Assembly (NCBI GenBank): GCA_017995495.1
Contig: JAGOIS010000034.1
Coordinates: forward strand, 1-11,079
Length of the DNA stretch: 11,079 nt
Reading direction: 5' to 3'
Source: Candidatus Cloacimonadota bacterium
Lineage (GTDB): Bacteria; Cloacimonadota; Cloacimonadia; Cloacimonadales; Cloacimonadaceae
Both the position numbers and the translations under genes were made by a program. The notes under the pieces are model-generated. The model did not search any database. It had not been told where the DNA came from and saw only the letters and a program-made list of their open reading frames with translations. This document shows positions 1 to 6,487 of this stretch, in pieces (position 1 is the stretch's first letter; each line of letters starts with the position of its first letter).

Positions 1-161
1 CAGTTGGTGGGTTCGTGCCAAGATGCGTTGTAACTTCCGATCCAGGTGATGTTTGTGCGGTTGGTTAAATCTGGTTCGGGTTCCGGCGGCCCAGTCAGGG
101 CGTTGGCCGTCACAGCCAGGCAAAAAAGGCTCAGGATGGCAAAGATCAGTTTTTTCTTCAT
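1..161 (-). CDS. Secreted protein of unknown function, N-terminal part only
   Basis: An open frame starts with ATG at 161 (minus strand) and leaves the window at position 1 after 53 codons, with no stop. A GGAGG ribosome binding site lies 6 nt upstream of the ATG, around 168-172. The protein begins MKKKLIFAILSLFCLAVTANA, a textbook signal peptide: three lysines, a hydrophobic core at residues 5-17, and an ANA motif for signal peptidase I cleavage near residue 21. The cysteine at residue 14 does not sit in a lipobox, so a lipoprotein is less likely. The mature part starts with a Pro/Glu-rich stretch (GPPEPEPD) and then a Trp/Asn/Tyr-rich segment, as at the start of many exported beta-rich proteins. 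I do not recognise the family. The export signal is well supported; the function is unknown because most of the gene lies outside the window. Confidence 0.75.
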   Translation of the reverse strand, partial: MKKKLIFAILSLFCLAVTANALTGPPEPEPDLTNRTNITWIGSYNASWHEPTN

Positions 162-452
162 TTTCTTCCTCCGTGGAAGTTGGGGGTTATGTTTGAGGAT
201 GTTGATCCCGCCGTTGCAGATATTGGCTCATATAGCCGATCGAACAGCAAATTTCTCGCGGAACTCTGCCAGCGGATTTTTACCGAAGATTGTAACGCAT
301 GTGTCCACCCTGATGCCCTTCCGTCAAAACATTCAGTTACTGCCACAAAAAGCATAGGTGGACTCCTTAATTCCCTCATCACTATGCAGATGGGGGGACA
401 CCGCAAAAAAATGTTCAAGATAACAGCACAAGCAAAGCAATTCTGACTTTTC

Positions 453-482
453 TTGTCAAGAATAAACTTGGCGGATTATAAC
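453..482 (+). promoter_or_regulatory. Candidate sigma70-type promoter
   Basis: TTGTCA at 453-458 and TATAAC at 477-482 each match five of six consensus positions, with an 18-bp spacer. Transcription would start near 489. No convincing gene follows directly; the first good ORF starts at 851 and has a nearer promoter. It may drive a long leader or a non-coding RNA, or may be fortuitous. Sequence pattern only. Confidence 0.4.
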
Positions 483-628
483 GGCTTAGGGGACAGTTGT
501 GGATATTTTTCATCACCCGGCACTCGATCTCTGAATTGATGCTGGTTCGATGCGCCCTGAAGATGTCACTTGCCCACCCCTCATTTTCCGCTCTCTTTCA
601 TATCGAGCGAGTAAATGAGCCGCGTGTC

Positions 629-699
629 ATTCCGGGGAGGCGTCCTGGACGCCGGGGTCTCGGAATCCAGGCCTTCTGGCTAATGCCTTGGCCAGGCAT
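629..699. repeat. REP-like palindromic element
   Basis: ATTCCG at 629-634 is mirrored by CGGAAT at 661-666. Nested inside is GGCGTCC-T-GGACGCC (639-653), a perfect 7-bp inverted repeat around one base. A second small palindrome (683-699, ATGCC...GGCAT with TGGCCA inside) follows. The form, ATTCC...GGAATCCAGG around a GC-rich core, resembles intergenic dispersed palindromes found in many bacterial genomes (for example the dRS3 type in Neisseria). Only one copy is visible here, so that it is dispersed is inference. Confidence 0.5.
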
Positions 700-745
700 C
701 AGGGGCGGGCGATAATGCAGAACAGCCCAAATGGTGACAGGCGCT

Positions 746-793
746 CCCCCATCACTGAGTTGCCGGCGGACCGGCTCATGGGGGCAAGGTTTT
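746..793 (+). terminator. Nested hairpin followed by T residues, possible terminator
   Basis: CCCCCAT (746-752) pairs with ATGGGGG (778-784). Inside, GAG (757-759) pairs with CTC (775-777), and CCGG (763-766) with CCGG (771-774) around a CGGA tetraloop. That gives 14 base pairs with bulges of 4 and 3 nt on the left arm only. TTTT follows at 790-793, five bases after the stem, which is weaker than a standard intrinsic terminator. It lies just upstream of the promoter of the next gene, so it could end a transcript coming from the left. Confidence 0.35.
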
Positions 794-795
794 CA

Positions 796-823
796 TTGAC
801 ACAAAAGTGGCTTTGCTTAGATT
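796..823 (+). promoter_or_regulatory. Probable promoter of the TPR protein-rsmD unit
   Basis: A perfect TTGACA (796-801) is followed after 16 bp by TAGATT (818-823), four of six matches to TATAAT. The start would be near 830, giving a leader of about 20 nt before the ATG at 851, just long enough to hold the GGGAG ribosome binding site at 841-845. Confidence 0.5.
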
Positions 824-850
824 GGAATCGATGATTAAAAGGGAGTTCAC

Positions 851-1423
851 ATGAAGACCAACAGTTCAGGCTGGGCGCCAACCATCACTCTGGCCAAGCT
901 TTTTGAAGAGCAGAACCAGTTTTTTGACGCCCTGTCCGCGTATGAAATGATCAGTCAGACCGAATCTTCGCCGGCCGTGCGGGAGAGCATTGAAGCGCTG
1001 CATCTGCGTATTCTGAGCGATCCCGCGACCCGCTATGACCCCCGCATCGAACAACTTTTCACTCCGGAGGAACTGGCCTATTTGAGGATCCTGGACCACC
1101 AGGGCTTCGAGAATCTGGCCCGGGCCAGGGAAAAGCTGAGTGACGGCTCCCTGGTGGCGGACATCTACATTGAAGAGGACGAGGACTGGCTGGAAGGGGA
1201 TGAGAACGAGGCGGAAATGCTGTCCCAGATCCTGCAGGAGATCGAACAACAGGCTCAGATCAACCTAAGCGAGACCATCCCGGACGCCCGGGAATTCACG
1301 GTGAAAGACCTGTTGGTGGCGCTTCTGGGCCGATTCGACAAGGACCAGAAACTCACCGATGTCCGGCTCAGCGATCTGGTGGCGGTCATTCTGGAGATGC
1401 AGGGTCCCAAAGACCGCAGCTGA
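851..1423 (+). CDS. TPR-like acidic protein of unknown function
   Basis: 190 residues, ATG with GGGAG at 841-845 five bases upstream. Residues about 10-36 (PTITLAKLFEEQNQFFDAL onward to SAYEMIS) follow the tetratricopeptide pattern, with alternating Leu/Ala/Tyr helix-packing positions; I see one clear repeat and perhaps part of a second. Residues 40-100 are predicted helical and mixed-charge. Residues 107-135 are strongly acidic (IEEDEDWLEGDENEAEML), and the last 40 residues form another likely helical segment (VKDLLVALLGRF). There is no signal peptide or membrane helix, so it should be cytoplasmic. It is the first gene of a tight unit: its TGA overlaps by one base the ATG of a 57-residue ORF, and rsmD follows. 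TPR-like proteins usually bind partner proteins; a role here beyond that is not visible. Confidence 0.75.
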   Translation: MKTNSSGWAPTITLAKLFEEQNQFFDALSAYEMISQTESSPAVRESIEALHLRILSDPATRYDPRIEQLFTPEELAYLRILDHQGFENLARAREKLSDGSLVADIYIEEDEDWLEGDENEAEMLSQILQEIEQQAQINLSETIPDAREFTVKDLLVALLGRFDKDQKLTDVRLSDLVAVILEMQGPKDRS

Positions 1424-1596
1424 TGCCGGCCAAAGCGGTAACCAAATTCAACAAACTGTGCGAGCGCTGCCGCAAGAAATGCAAAGAGGCGGCAAGCGTG
1501 ACCATCGTATCCTGTCCGGATTTTGAGCCCCAGCCGGTGCAGCTGGAGATCGCGCTGAAATTTCCGCGCGGACGCCCCAAAAAGCCCCGCCCCTGA
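1423..1596 (+). CDS. 57-residue cysteine-rich basic mini-protein
   Basis: ATG at 1423 overlaps the upstream TGA by one base (TGATG), a standard arrangement for translational coupling; the TGA stop is at 1594-1596. The product is 57 residues. Residues 13-31 hold four cysteines (CERCRKKCKE, then CP after 10 more residues): C13, C16, C20 and C31. The spacing C-x2-C-x3-C-x10-C could bind zinc but does not match a named zinc-ribbon that I can identify. The C-terminus is rich in Lys, Arg and Pro (PRGRPKKPRP), reminiscent of AT-hook or nucleic-acid-binding tails. The frame exactly fills the gap between its neighbours, and its stop lies within the ribosome binding site of rsmD. That packing argues that it is a real gene. 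Function unknown; a role at RNA or the ribosome is a guess from the basic tail and from rsmD next door. Confidence 0.6.
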   Translation: MPAKAVTKFNKLCERCRKKCKEAASVTIVSCPDFEPQPVQLEIALKFPRGRPKKPRP

Positions 1597-1604
1597 GGCA
1601 ACCC

Positions 1605-2159
1605 TTGCGCATCATCACTGGAAGGTACAAGGGACGTAATCTCTTCTCCGTGGAGGGCAGGACCACCCGGCCCACCACAGCCTACAACCGCGCGATGATC
1701 TTTAGCGTTTATTCCGATTATGAAGGCAAGCGGGTGCTGGATCTCTTCGCGGGAACAGGCTCCTTCGGTTTGGAAGCCTTGTCGCGGGGAGCGGTCTGGG
1801 CAGATCTGGTGGAATTTGCGACCCCGGCGGTCGCGACCATCCTCAGGAACATCAATCTGCTGGGTTGTGGCAGCGATTGCCACGTGTGGCGCAAGCGCGC
1901 AGATGCTTTCCTGAAGAGTTCGGAGGATAGCTGGGATGTGATCTTTCTGGACCCACCCTATGCCAAAAAATTGCTCAACCCCAGCCTGGACCTGATCTTT
2001 GAGCGCTCATTGCTGAGAGTGGGAGGGGTGGTCATCGCCGAACACAGCCCTCTTGAACCGGTGGCGGAGATATATCAGAAACTCATCCTGAGAAGCAAGG
2101 CGGGCAAGACCAGTTGCTTCACGCTGCTGGAAGCTTCAGAGCAGGGCAGCCAGGGATGA
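1605..2159 (+). CDS. rsmD: 16S rRNA (guanine-966-N2)-methyltransferase RsmD
   Basis: 184 residues, the usual size for RsmD, which uses S-adenosylmethionine to methylate N2 of G966 in 16S rRNA of the 30S subunit. It opens with the family start MRIITGRYKGRNL and RPTT (residues 22-25). The SAM-binding motif I is DLFAGTGSFGLEALSRGA (46-63), followed by an acidic E70 at the end of strand 2. The catalytic motif DPPY is at 116-119. The start is TTG at 1605, fixed by GAGG at 1595-1598 and by the conserved N-terminus; no ATG is available nearby. Unusual is the segment after RPTT: where the family normally has a V-R-E-A-L/I-F stretch, this protein reads AYNRAMIF. The usual downstream partner coaD is absent; a Sel1 protein converges instead, 30 bp away. 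Confidence 0.9.
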   Translation: MRIITGRYKGRNLFSVEGRTTRPTTAYNRAMIFSVYSDYEGKRVLDLFAGTGSFGLEALSRGAVWADLVEFATPAVATILRNINLLGCGSDCHVWRKRADAFLKSSEDSWDVIFLDPPYAKKLLNPSLDLIFERSLLRVGGVVIAEHSPLEPVAEIYQKLILRSKAGKTSCFTLLEASEQGSQG

Positions 2160-2189
2160 TCCCTCCATAACCGGATCCGGCAAGGACTT

Positions 2190-3569
2190 TTACCCGTCGC
2201 TTTCCAGCCAGGTTTGCACCCTGGCCTGAACTCTCTCCCTTTGTTCTGCGGATAGGCGGGCTTCAGTTTTTTTACGGTAGGCCTCGGCGGAGTCATTACC
2301 GTTATACTCGGCAAGGGTGAACCAAAAACAAGCTTCCTCGAGGTCCTTCTCCACTCCCTGGCCATTGGTGTAACAAACCCCCAGGTTGCTCTGGGCCATG
2401 GCGTAATCCTGCTGCGCGGCCAGCCGGTACCATTTCACCGCCTCGTCCAGATCCTTGGCGATTCCAGTACCGTTCTTGTAGCATACTCCGATGGTGTTCT
2501 GGGCCTTGGGATAGCCTGCTTCCGCCGCCATCTGGTACCAGCGCACGGCTTCCGCCTTGTCCTTGGCGACGCCGTGTCCGTTCATGTAGGAAACCCCCAG
2601 AGCATACATCGCCCTGGGATCGCCGTCCTCGACCGCCATCAGCCACCAGCGGACAGCTTCCTCCTCGTCTTGGGCGACCCCTTCGCCATTGTAGTAATTG
2701 AGGCCTATTTCGTAGTACTCCCCAAAATTCTTTTCCCAATTGGGCTGGACGCGTTTTGGCCTCCATGACTGGGTTGCGGTTTCTGATCCGTTCTCTGAAC
2801 CCTCCTCCCCGGAAACCTTGCCCCAAGAGCCTTTGCCCGCGCCTTCGACCGGCATGGTCACAGGAACTGAGCCAGCTTCTTCGCCCAGTTCCGGAAGGCG
2901 GTTCAGAACTCCGCTTTCGGCTGCCATCCGGTACCATCGGGAGGCTTCCCGAAAATCCTGTCCGACCCCGTAACCGTTGTCGTAGCAAATGCCCAGATTG
3001 TACATGGCGTCCGCATTTCCCTGCTCAGCGGCCAGCAGCCACCAACGCACAGCCTCTGCCAGATCAGTGTCCACTCCATCACCCAGATAGTAATAATAGC
3101 CAAGGATGCATTGGGCGATGGGATTGCCCCCGGAGGCTGATTCTCGATACCATTTCAGGGCTTCCTTCTGGTTTCGCGCCAGGCCGTATCCGTTTTCATA
3201 GCTCCAAGCCAGGTTGTACTGCGCGTAGGAGTTTCCCTGTTGCGCAGCCGTCCTCCACCATTTTACAGCCTCTGCCTTATCCTCTGCGACACCTTCGCCC
3301 TTGAAATAGCACCAGCCAAGGTTGCATTGGGCATCCGGATGCCCCTGCTCAGCCGCCTGCGCATACCATCTCGCGGCTTCCCGCAGGTCACGCATCACGC
3401 CCTCGCCATGATAATAACACCAGCCGAGGGAATACTGGGCATCAGGCTCGCCGTTGAGCGCGGCGCGCATCAGCTCGGCATTGTATCCCGTCTGGGCAAG
3501 CAGGATCAGGGCCAGGGCGCTGAGCGCCCAGACCAGGGCTGATTTTTTCAGATTCAAGCTTTCAAACAT
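2190..3569 (-). CDS. Exported or membrane-anchored Sel1-repeat protein
   Basis: 459 residues. Residues 8-28 form a hydrophobic segment after a lysine pair (LKKSALVWALSALALILLAQ), a signal peptide or N-terminal anchor, so the repeats should lie outside the cytoplasm. Nine Sel1 repeats of exactly 36 residues follow the pattern A-x-x-x-L-G-x-x-Y-x-x-G-x-G-V-x-x-D-x-x-E-A-x-x-W-Y. They form two blocks: five at 43-222 and four at 283-426. A 60-residue linker rich in Gly, Ser, Glu and Pro separates them. A charged helical tail (427-459) ends the protein. Sel1 repeats make superhelical alpha/alpha solenoids that scaffold protein complexes; the partner here is unknown. The ATG at 3569 has no ribosome binding site, and the predicted transcription start lies almost on it, suggesting leaderless translation. 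It is convergent with rsmD and divergent from tldD. Confidence 0.9.
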   Translation of the reverse strand: MFESLNLKKSALVWALSALALILLAQTGYNAELMRAALNGEPDAQYSLGWCYYHGEGVMRDLREAARWYAQAAEQGHPDAQCNLGWCYFKGEGVAEDKAEAVKWWRTAAQQGNSYAQYNLAWSYENGYGLARNQKEALKWYRESASGGNPIAQCILGYYYYLGDGVDTDLAEAVRWWLLAAEQGNADAMYNLGICYDNGYGVGQDFREASRWYRMAAESGVLNRLPELGEEAGSVPVTMPVEGAGKGSWGKVSGEEGSENGSETATQSWRPKRVQPNWEKNFGEYYEIGLNYYNGEGVAQDEEEAVRWWLMAVEDGDPRAMYALGVSYMNGHGVAKDKAEAVRWYQMAAEAGYPKAQNTIGVCYKNGTGIAKDLDEAVKWYRLAAQQDYAMAQSNLGVCYTNGQGVEKDLEEACFWFTLAEYNGNDSAEAYRKKTEARLSAEQRERVQARVQTWLESDG

Positions 3570-3577
3570 AATAAGGA

Positions 3578-3606
3578 ATTAATTCGGGGCTTGGCATTTA
3601 TGTCAA
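3578..3606 (-). promoter_or_regulatory. Promoter of the Sel1 gene, possibly leaderless
   Basis: On the minus strand a perfect TTGACA (3606-3601) is followed after 17 bp by ATTAAT (3583-3578), four of six matches to TATAAT. Transcription would begin around 3570-3572, next to the ATG at 3569, leaving no room for a ribosome binding site. This agrees with the lack of any purine-rich stretch before the ATG. Confidence 0.5.
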
Positions 3607-3650
3607 GCAGAAAAAACGGGCAGCCCCGAAAATGAAAACAGAGCTTGACA
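3583..3650. repeat. Two interleaved 8-bp inverted repeats between sel1 and tldD
   Basis: TTCGGGGC (3583-3590) is mirrored by GCCCCGAA (3623-3630), and TGTCAAGC (3601-3608) by GCTTGACA (3643-3650). The order is A-B-A'-B', with steps of 18, 22 and 20 bp between arm starts. The second pair places TTGACA on both strands; the minus-strand copy is the -35 box of the Sel1 promoter, and the plus-strand copy lacks a good -10. This could be an operator region or chance. Confidence 0.4.
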
Positions 3651-3780
3651 GAACGCCGCCTCCGGGCTGAAGGAATCAGGTACTGGTAATCTGGGCGCAC
3701 GCCTTTGCCAAAGCGGCTTCGGCTTGGTTATCCCGCCCCGTTTGCCAGCGGAAAACGAAACTAAAGTTTTGGGAGAAGCC

Positions 3781-5145
3781 ATGATCACAACCATGAAAGA
3801 AATGCTCGGCAAGGTGCAGGCCGATTACGCCGACCTGCGCTACGAGACCAAGCAGGTGCAGCGCGTGGTGCTGAGTAACAAGGAGGTTCGCAGCTATGGG
3901 TCCAACCTTGGAGACGGCTACGTGCTGCGGGTGCTGCGCAAGGGCGGGTTCGCCACGGTCTGTTTCACCCAGCCCCGGCAGGCGGATGAAGCCATCCGCA
4001 AGGCTGTGGAAAACGCGGATATCCTGTCCAGCCACCAGCAGGAACAGAAGAAGATCGCCCCGGCACCGGTGATCAAGGAAACGGTGAAAGCGAGGCTGGA
4101 AGAGGATCCGCGTCAGATATCGCTGGAGGAAAAACTGGCCCTGGTGAAGCACTATTCCGAGCTGCTTTTCGCCCAACCGGACGTTGCCAATGTGGACTTG
4201 GATTATTACGACGTCTATCGCGACAAGTATTTCATCAACAGCGAGGGAAGCGAGATCAATGAAGAGCTGGTGACCACCAGGCTTGGCGGCTCGATCATCA
4301 CCCAGGCGGGTGAACTCACCCAGACGGTGCGCATGGCCTTTGGCGGCAGCAACGGCTTCCAGAAAGTGCGGCACCGTGAGGACGAGGCCCTGAAGCGGGC
4401 AAAGATCGCCTCCGACCTGCTGAGGGCGGAACCGGTGAAGGCCGGCACCTACAACATGGTGCTCAATCCAAGCATCGCGGGAGTTTTCACCCACGAAGCC
4501 TTTGGCCACTTTTCCGAGGCGGACATCGTGCGAGATCTGCCGGCCATGCGGGCCAGAATGCAGATTGGAACCAAACTCGGCACCGATATCCTGAACATCT
4601 CCGACGATGCCTCCCTGGCCAATCAACTGGGCTATTACAAATATGACGACGAAGGTGTGGCAGTGCGCAAGGTGAAATTGATGACGGCGGGAGTGCTCAC
4701 TGGCCGTCTGCATGACCGTTTCACCGCCGCTGAGTTCGGCGAACCCATATCCGGTCATGCCATTGCGGAAGATTTCTCATACGCGCCCATCGTGCGCATG
4801 GGCAATATCTTCATCGAGCCAAGTTCCGCCAGCCTGGAAGAGCTGCTCGCGGCCCTCGGCGACGGGCTTTATATCTGCGACGCCATGGGCGGCCAAACCT
4901 CAGGGGAAAACTTCACCTTTGGCGCCAATTACGGATACATAGTGAAGGACGGCAAACTAGCCGGAATGATCCGCGACATCAACATCGTGGGCAACCTCTA
5001 TCAAACCTTGAACAGCGTCCGGCTGATCGGCAGTGATTTCATCCTCACCGAATCCGGCGGCTGCGGCAAAGGCCAGACCAACATCCGCTCCTGCCTGGGC
5101 GGACCCAGCGTGCTATTTGAAAACCTTACCGTGGGAGGCAAATAA
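3781..5145 (+). CDS. tldD: Metalloprotease TldD, catalytic subunit
   Basis: 454 residues from the ATG at 3781, which has GGGAG at 3771-3775 five bases upstream; the frame is open further upstream to 3724, but that extension lacks a ribosome binding site and conservation. TldD with TldE forms a heteromeric protease that threads unfolded peptides; in Escherichia coli it trims the microcin B17 leader and degrades CcdA. The metal site is visible: H238-E239-x3-H242 in THEAFGHFSEADI, with the probable third ligand C428 in GGCGKGQ near the C-terminus. The GGQTSGENFTFG and RLIGSDFILTESGG stretches are typical of the C-terminal half. Length is close to the E. coli protein (about 480). The TAA overlaps the tldE ATG by one base, so the two should be coupled. 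No precursor peptide gene is seen nearby. Confidence 0.93.
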   Translation: MITTMKEMLGKVQADYADLRYETKQVQRVVLSNKEVRSYGSNLGDGYVLRVLRKGGFATVCFTQPRQADEAIRKAVENADILSSHQQEQKKIAPAPVIKETVKARLEEDPRQISLEEKLALVKHYSELLFAQPDVANVDLDYYDVYRDKYFINSEGSEINEELVTTRLGGSIITQAGELTQTVRMAFGGSNGFQKVRHREDEALKRAKIASDLLRAEPVKAGTYNMVLNPSIAGVFTHEAFGHFSEADIVRDLPAMRARMQIGTKLGTDILNISDDASLANQLGYYKYDDEGVAVRKVKLMTAGVLTGRLHDRFTAAEFGEPISGHAIAEDFSYAPIVRMGNIFIEPSSASLEELLAALGDGLYICDAMGGQTSGENFTFGANYGYIVKDGKLAGMIRDINIVGNLYQTLNSVRLIGSDFILTESGGCGKGQTNIRSCLGGPSVLFENLTVGGK

Positions 5146-6434
5146 TGGACAAGCTGCTCAAACTGGCATCCCAGGCCGCCGACCAGGCCGAAGTTTGTTT
5201 CTCCGAATACTCCAGTGACTCGCTGGAATTCAGCGACGGCAAGCTGGACAAATGCGACAGCACTCTCAGCTCCGGCATCGCCCTGCGGGTGATCAAAAAC
5301 GGAAATATGGGACTGGCCCACACCCGCAATCTTCTGGACCGCGAAGCCCTGCTGAAGCAAGCCCTGCTGAGCACTGAGAATGGCGTGGAGGTGGATTTTC
5401 TCTTTCCCCACACCAGGGACCTGCCCCAACTTGATCTTTACCGCCCCTCGATCGAATCGCTGAGCAAAGAAAGCCTGATCGCCGCCGGCCAGCGGATCAT
5501 CGGCTACATTCGCGCCAGGATCGAAGGCCAGGTTAACGTCAGTTTCGGCTACGGTAGCGGCGGCGCAGGGATCATGAACAGCGCCGGTACCGATCTTGGG
5601 GAGAAGTCGTCATGGTTTGCAGCCCAGGCGATGCTTATCTTCCCAGGCACCGGCAGCGGCCTCTTCACCTTCAAAACCGGCAGGGATTTGCTGGACCTGG
5701 AAGAGGCGGACCTCGACGAAATGATCGAGCTCTTCCGGCTCAGCCAGAATGAGGTGGTGCCACCCACCAAGAAGCTGCCTGTGATCTTTGCCCCCATTTC
5801 ACTCTTTGCGCTGCTGTCCAGATTTGGCGCCGCTTCCTCGCCGGTGAACATCTACAACAAGGTATCTCCCCTCTGCGGCAAGCTGGGGGAACAGATAGTT
5901 TCGGACAAGCTCAGCCTCATCCGCGATCCCTTTGATCTGGAGCTTTCCGATGCCGGCAGCTTCGACGGGGAGGGAACGCCCACCCGCAGGCTCACCCTGA
6001 TCGAAAACGGCGTCTTCAGCGCCTTTCCCACCGACCTGAATTACGCTTCCAAACTGAACTTGGAGCCCAACGGATGCGGTGCCCGGCATGCGGTGGAAGC
6101 AATGCCCTCAGCCCAGGCCGGGAATCTGATCCTGGCAGCGGGGGATGCGTCTCTGCAGGATATGATCTCTGGCATCAGGGAGGGGATAATGGTCCAATTC
6201 CTGATGGGGGCGCATTCCGGCAATGTGTTGCATGGCGATTATTCCGTTGGCGTTTCCACGGGCTTCATGATCGAAAACGGCCGCATCACAGGCCGGGTGA
6301 AAGATTGCCTGCTCTCCGGCAACGCCTACGAAACCCTGTCCAATGTGGAGGCAATTGAAAACAAACAGCTGAATCTTGGCTCCCACAAGCTGCCCGCCCT
6401 GCTCTGCAAGGATGTGAGCGTGGCGGGAAAATGA
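5145..6434 (+). CDS. tldE: TldE (PmbA), non-catalytic partner of TldD
   Basis: 429 residues, ATG at 5145 overlapping the tldD stop by one base, with GGGAGG at 5133-5138 upstream. It is homologous to TldD but has no HExxxH motif, as expected for TldE/PmbA, the partner that completes the heteromer and helps bind substrate peptides. Recognisable parts are the N-terminal EFSDGKLDKCDSTLSSG stretch (cf. the DGK/SNG region of the family), DAGSFDGEGTPTRRLTLIENG in the middle, and the C-terminal HGDYSVGVSTGFMIENG followed by CLLSGNAYETLSNV. Length fits the family (about 450 in E. coli). It ends 20 bp before a strong terminator, so tldD-tldE appear to be a two-gene operon. Nothing truncated or unusual. 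Confidence 0.92.
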   Translation: MDKLLKLASQAADQAEVCFSEYSSDSLEFSDGKLDKCDSTLSSGIALRVIKNGNMGLAHTRNLLDREALLKQALLSTENGVEVDFLFPHTRDLPQLDLYRPSIESLSKESLIAAGQRIIGYIRARIEGQVNVSFGYGSGGAGIMNSAGTDLGEKSSWFAAQAMLIFPGTGSGLFTFKTGRDLLDLEEADLDEMIELFRLSQNEVVPPTKKLPVIFAPISLFALLSRFGAASSPVNIYNKVSPLCGKLGEQIVSDKLSLIRDPFDLELSDAGSFDGEGTPTRRLTLIENGVFSAFPTDLNYASKLNLEPNGCGARHAVEAMPSAQAGNLILAAGDASLQDMISGIREGIMVQFLMGAHSGNVLHGDYSVGVSTGFMIENGRITGRVKDCLLSGNAYETLSNVEAIENKQLNLGSHKLPALLCKDVSVAGK

Positions 6435-6454
6435 GCCTTTCCCCATTAACTCTG

Positions 6455-6487
6455 AAGGGGTGCCGGCTGGCGCCCCTTCTCATTTTT
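6455..6487 (+). terminator. Intrinsic terminator of the tldD-tldE operon
   Basis: AAGGGGTGCC (6455-6464) pairs with GGCGCCCCTT (6469-6478) over 10 positions, with one G-T wobble and a GGCT loop, and is followed by CTCATTTTT. The stem begins 20 bp after the tldE stop. On the minus strand no T run follows the stem, so it should work mainly for the plus strand, although it also lies directly after the stop of the convergent amidotransferase gene. Confidence 0.75.

Larger units (their letters stand above)
162..850. other. Long intergenic region without a convincing gene
   Basis: About 690 bp separate two genes transcribed in opposite directions. Short open frames exist here (for example plus-strand 180-446 and 497-715), but none has both a normal start context and a recognisable protein. 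The part from about 180 to 480 is more AT-rich than the flanking genes. The right part contains, in order, a promoter-like pair, a REP-like palindromic segment, a hairpin followed by T residues, and the probable promoter of the gene starting at 851. These are listed separately. I see no promoter I would trust for the minus-strand gene ending at 161. Confidence 0.6.

Noticed and set aside
180..446. Plus-strand 88-codon frame and overlapping minus-strand frame 158-418
   Set aside because: No recognisable domain, no good ribosome binding site, and both compete with the start region of a clear secreted-protein gene.
497..715. Plus-strand 72-codon frame with a TTG start and an AGGGG stretch before it
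   Set aside because: It reads through the palindromic repeat, giving an Arg/Gly-rich tail characteristic of spurious ORFs; no family resemblance. Kept only as part of the non-coding RNA idea.
2152..2180. Short palindromes (AGGGA-TGA-TCCCT around the rsmD stop, CCGGATCCGG) as a bidirectional terminator
   Set aside because: Stems are short and no T run follows on either strand; I do not call a terminator between rsmD and the Sel1 gene.
3645..3673. TTGACA at 3645-3650 as the tldD promoter
   Set aside because: No acceptable -10 element lies 15-19 bp downstream; the tldD promoter is not identified.
3724..3780. Upstream extension of tldD by 19 codons from a non-ATG start
   Set aside because: The ATG at 3781 has GGGAG at ideal distance, and the extension has no family-like residues.
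3676..4758. Antisense open frame (360 codons) across tldD
   Set aside because: Shadow of tldD; no ribosome binding site or recognisable domain.
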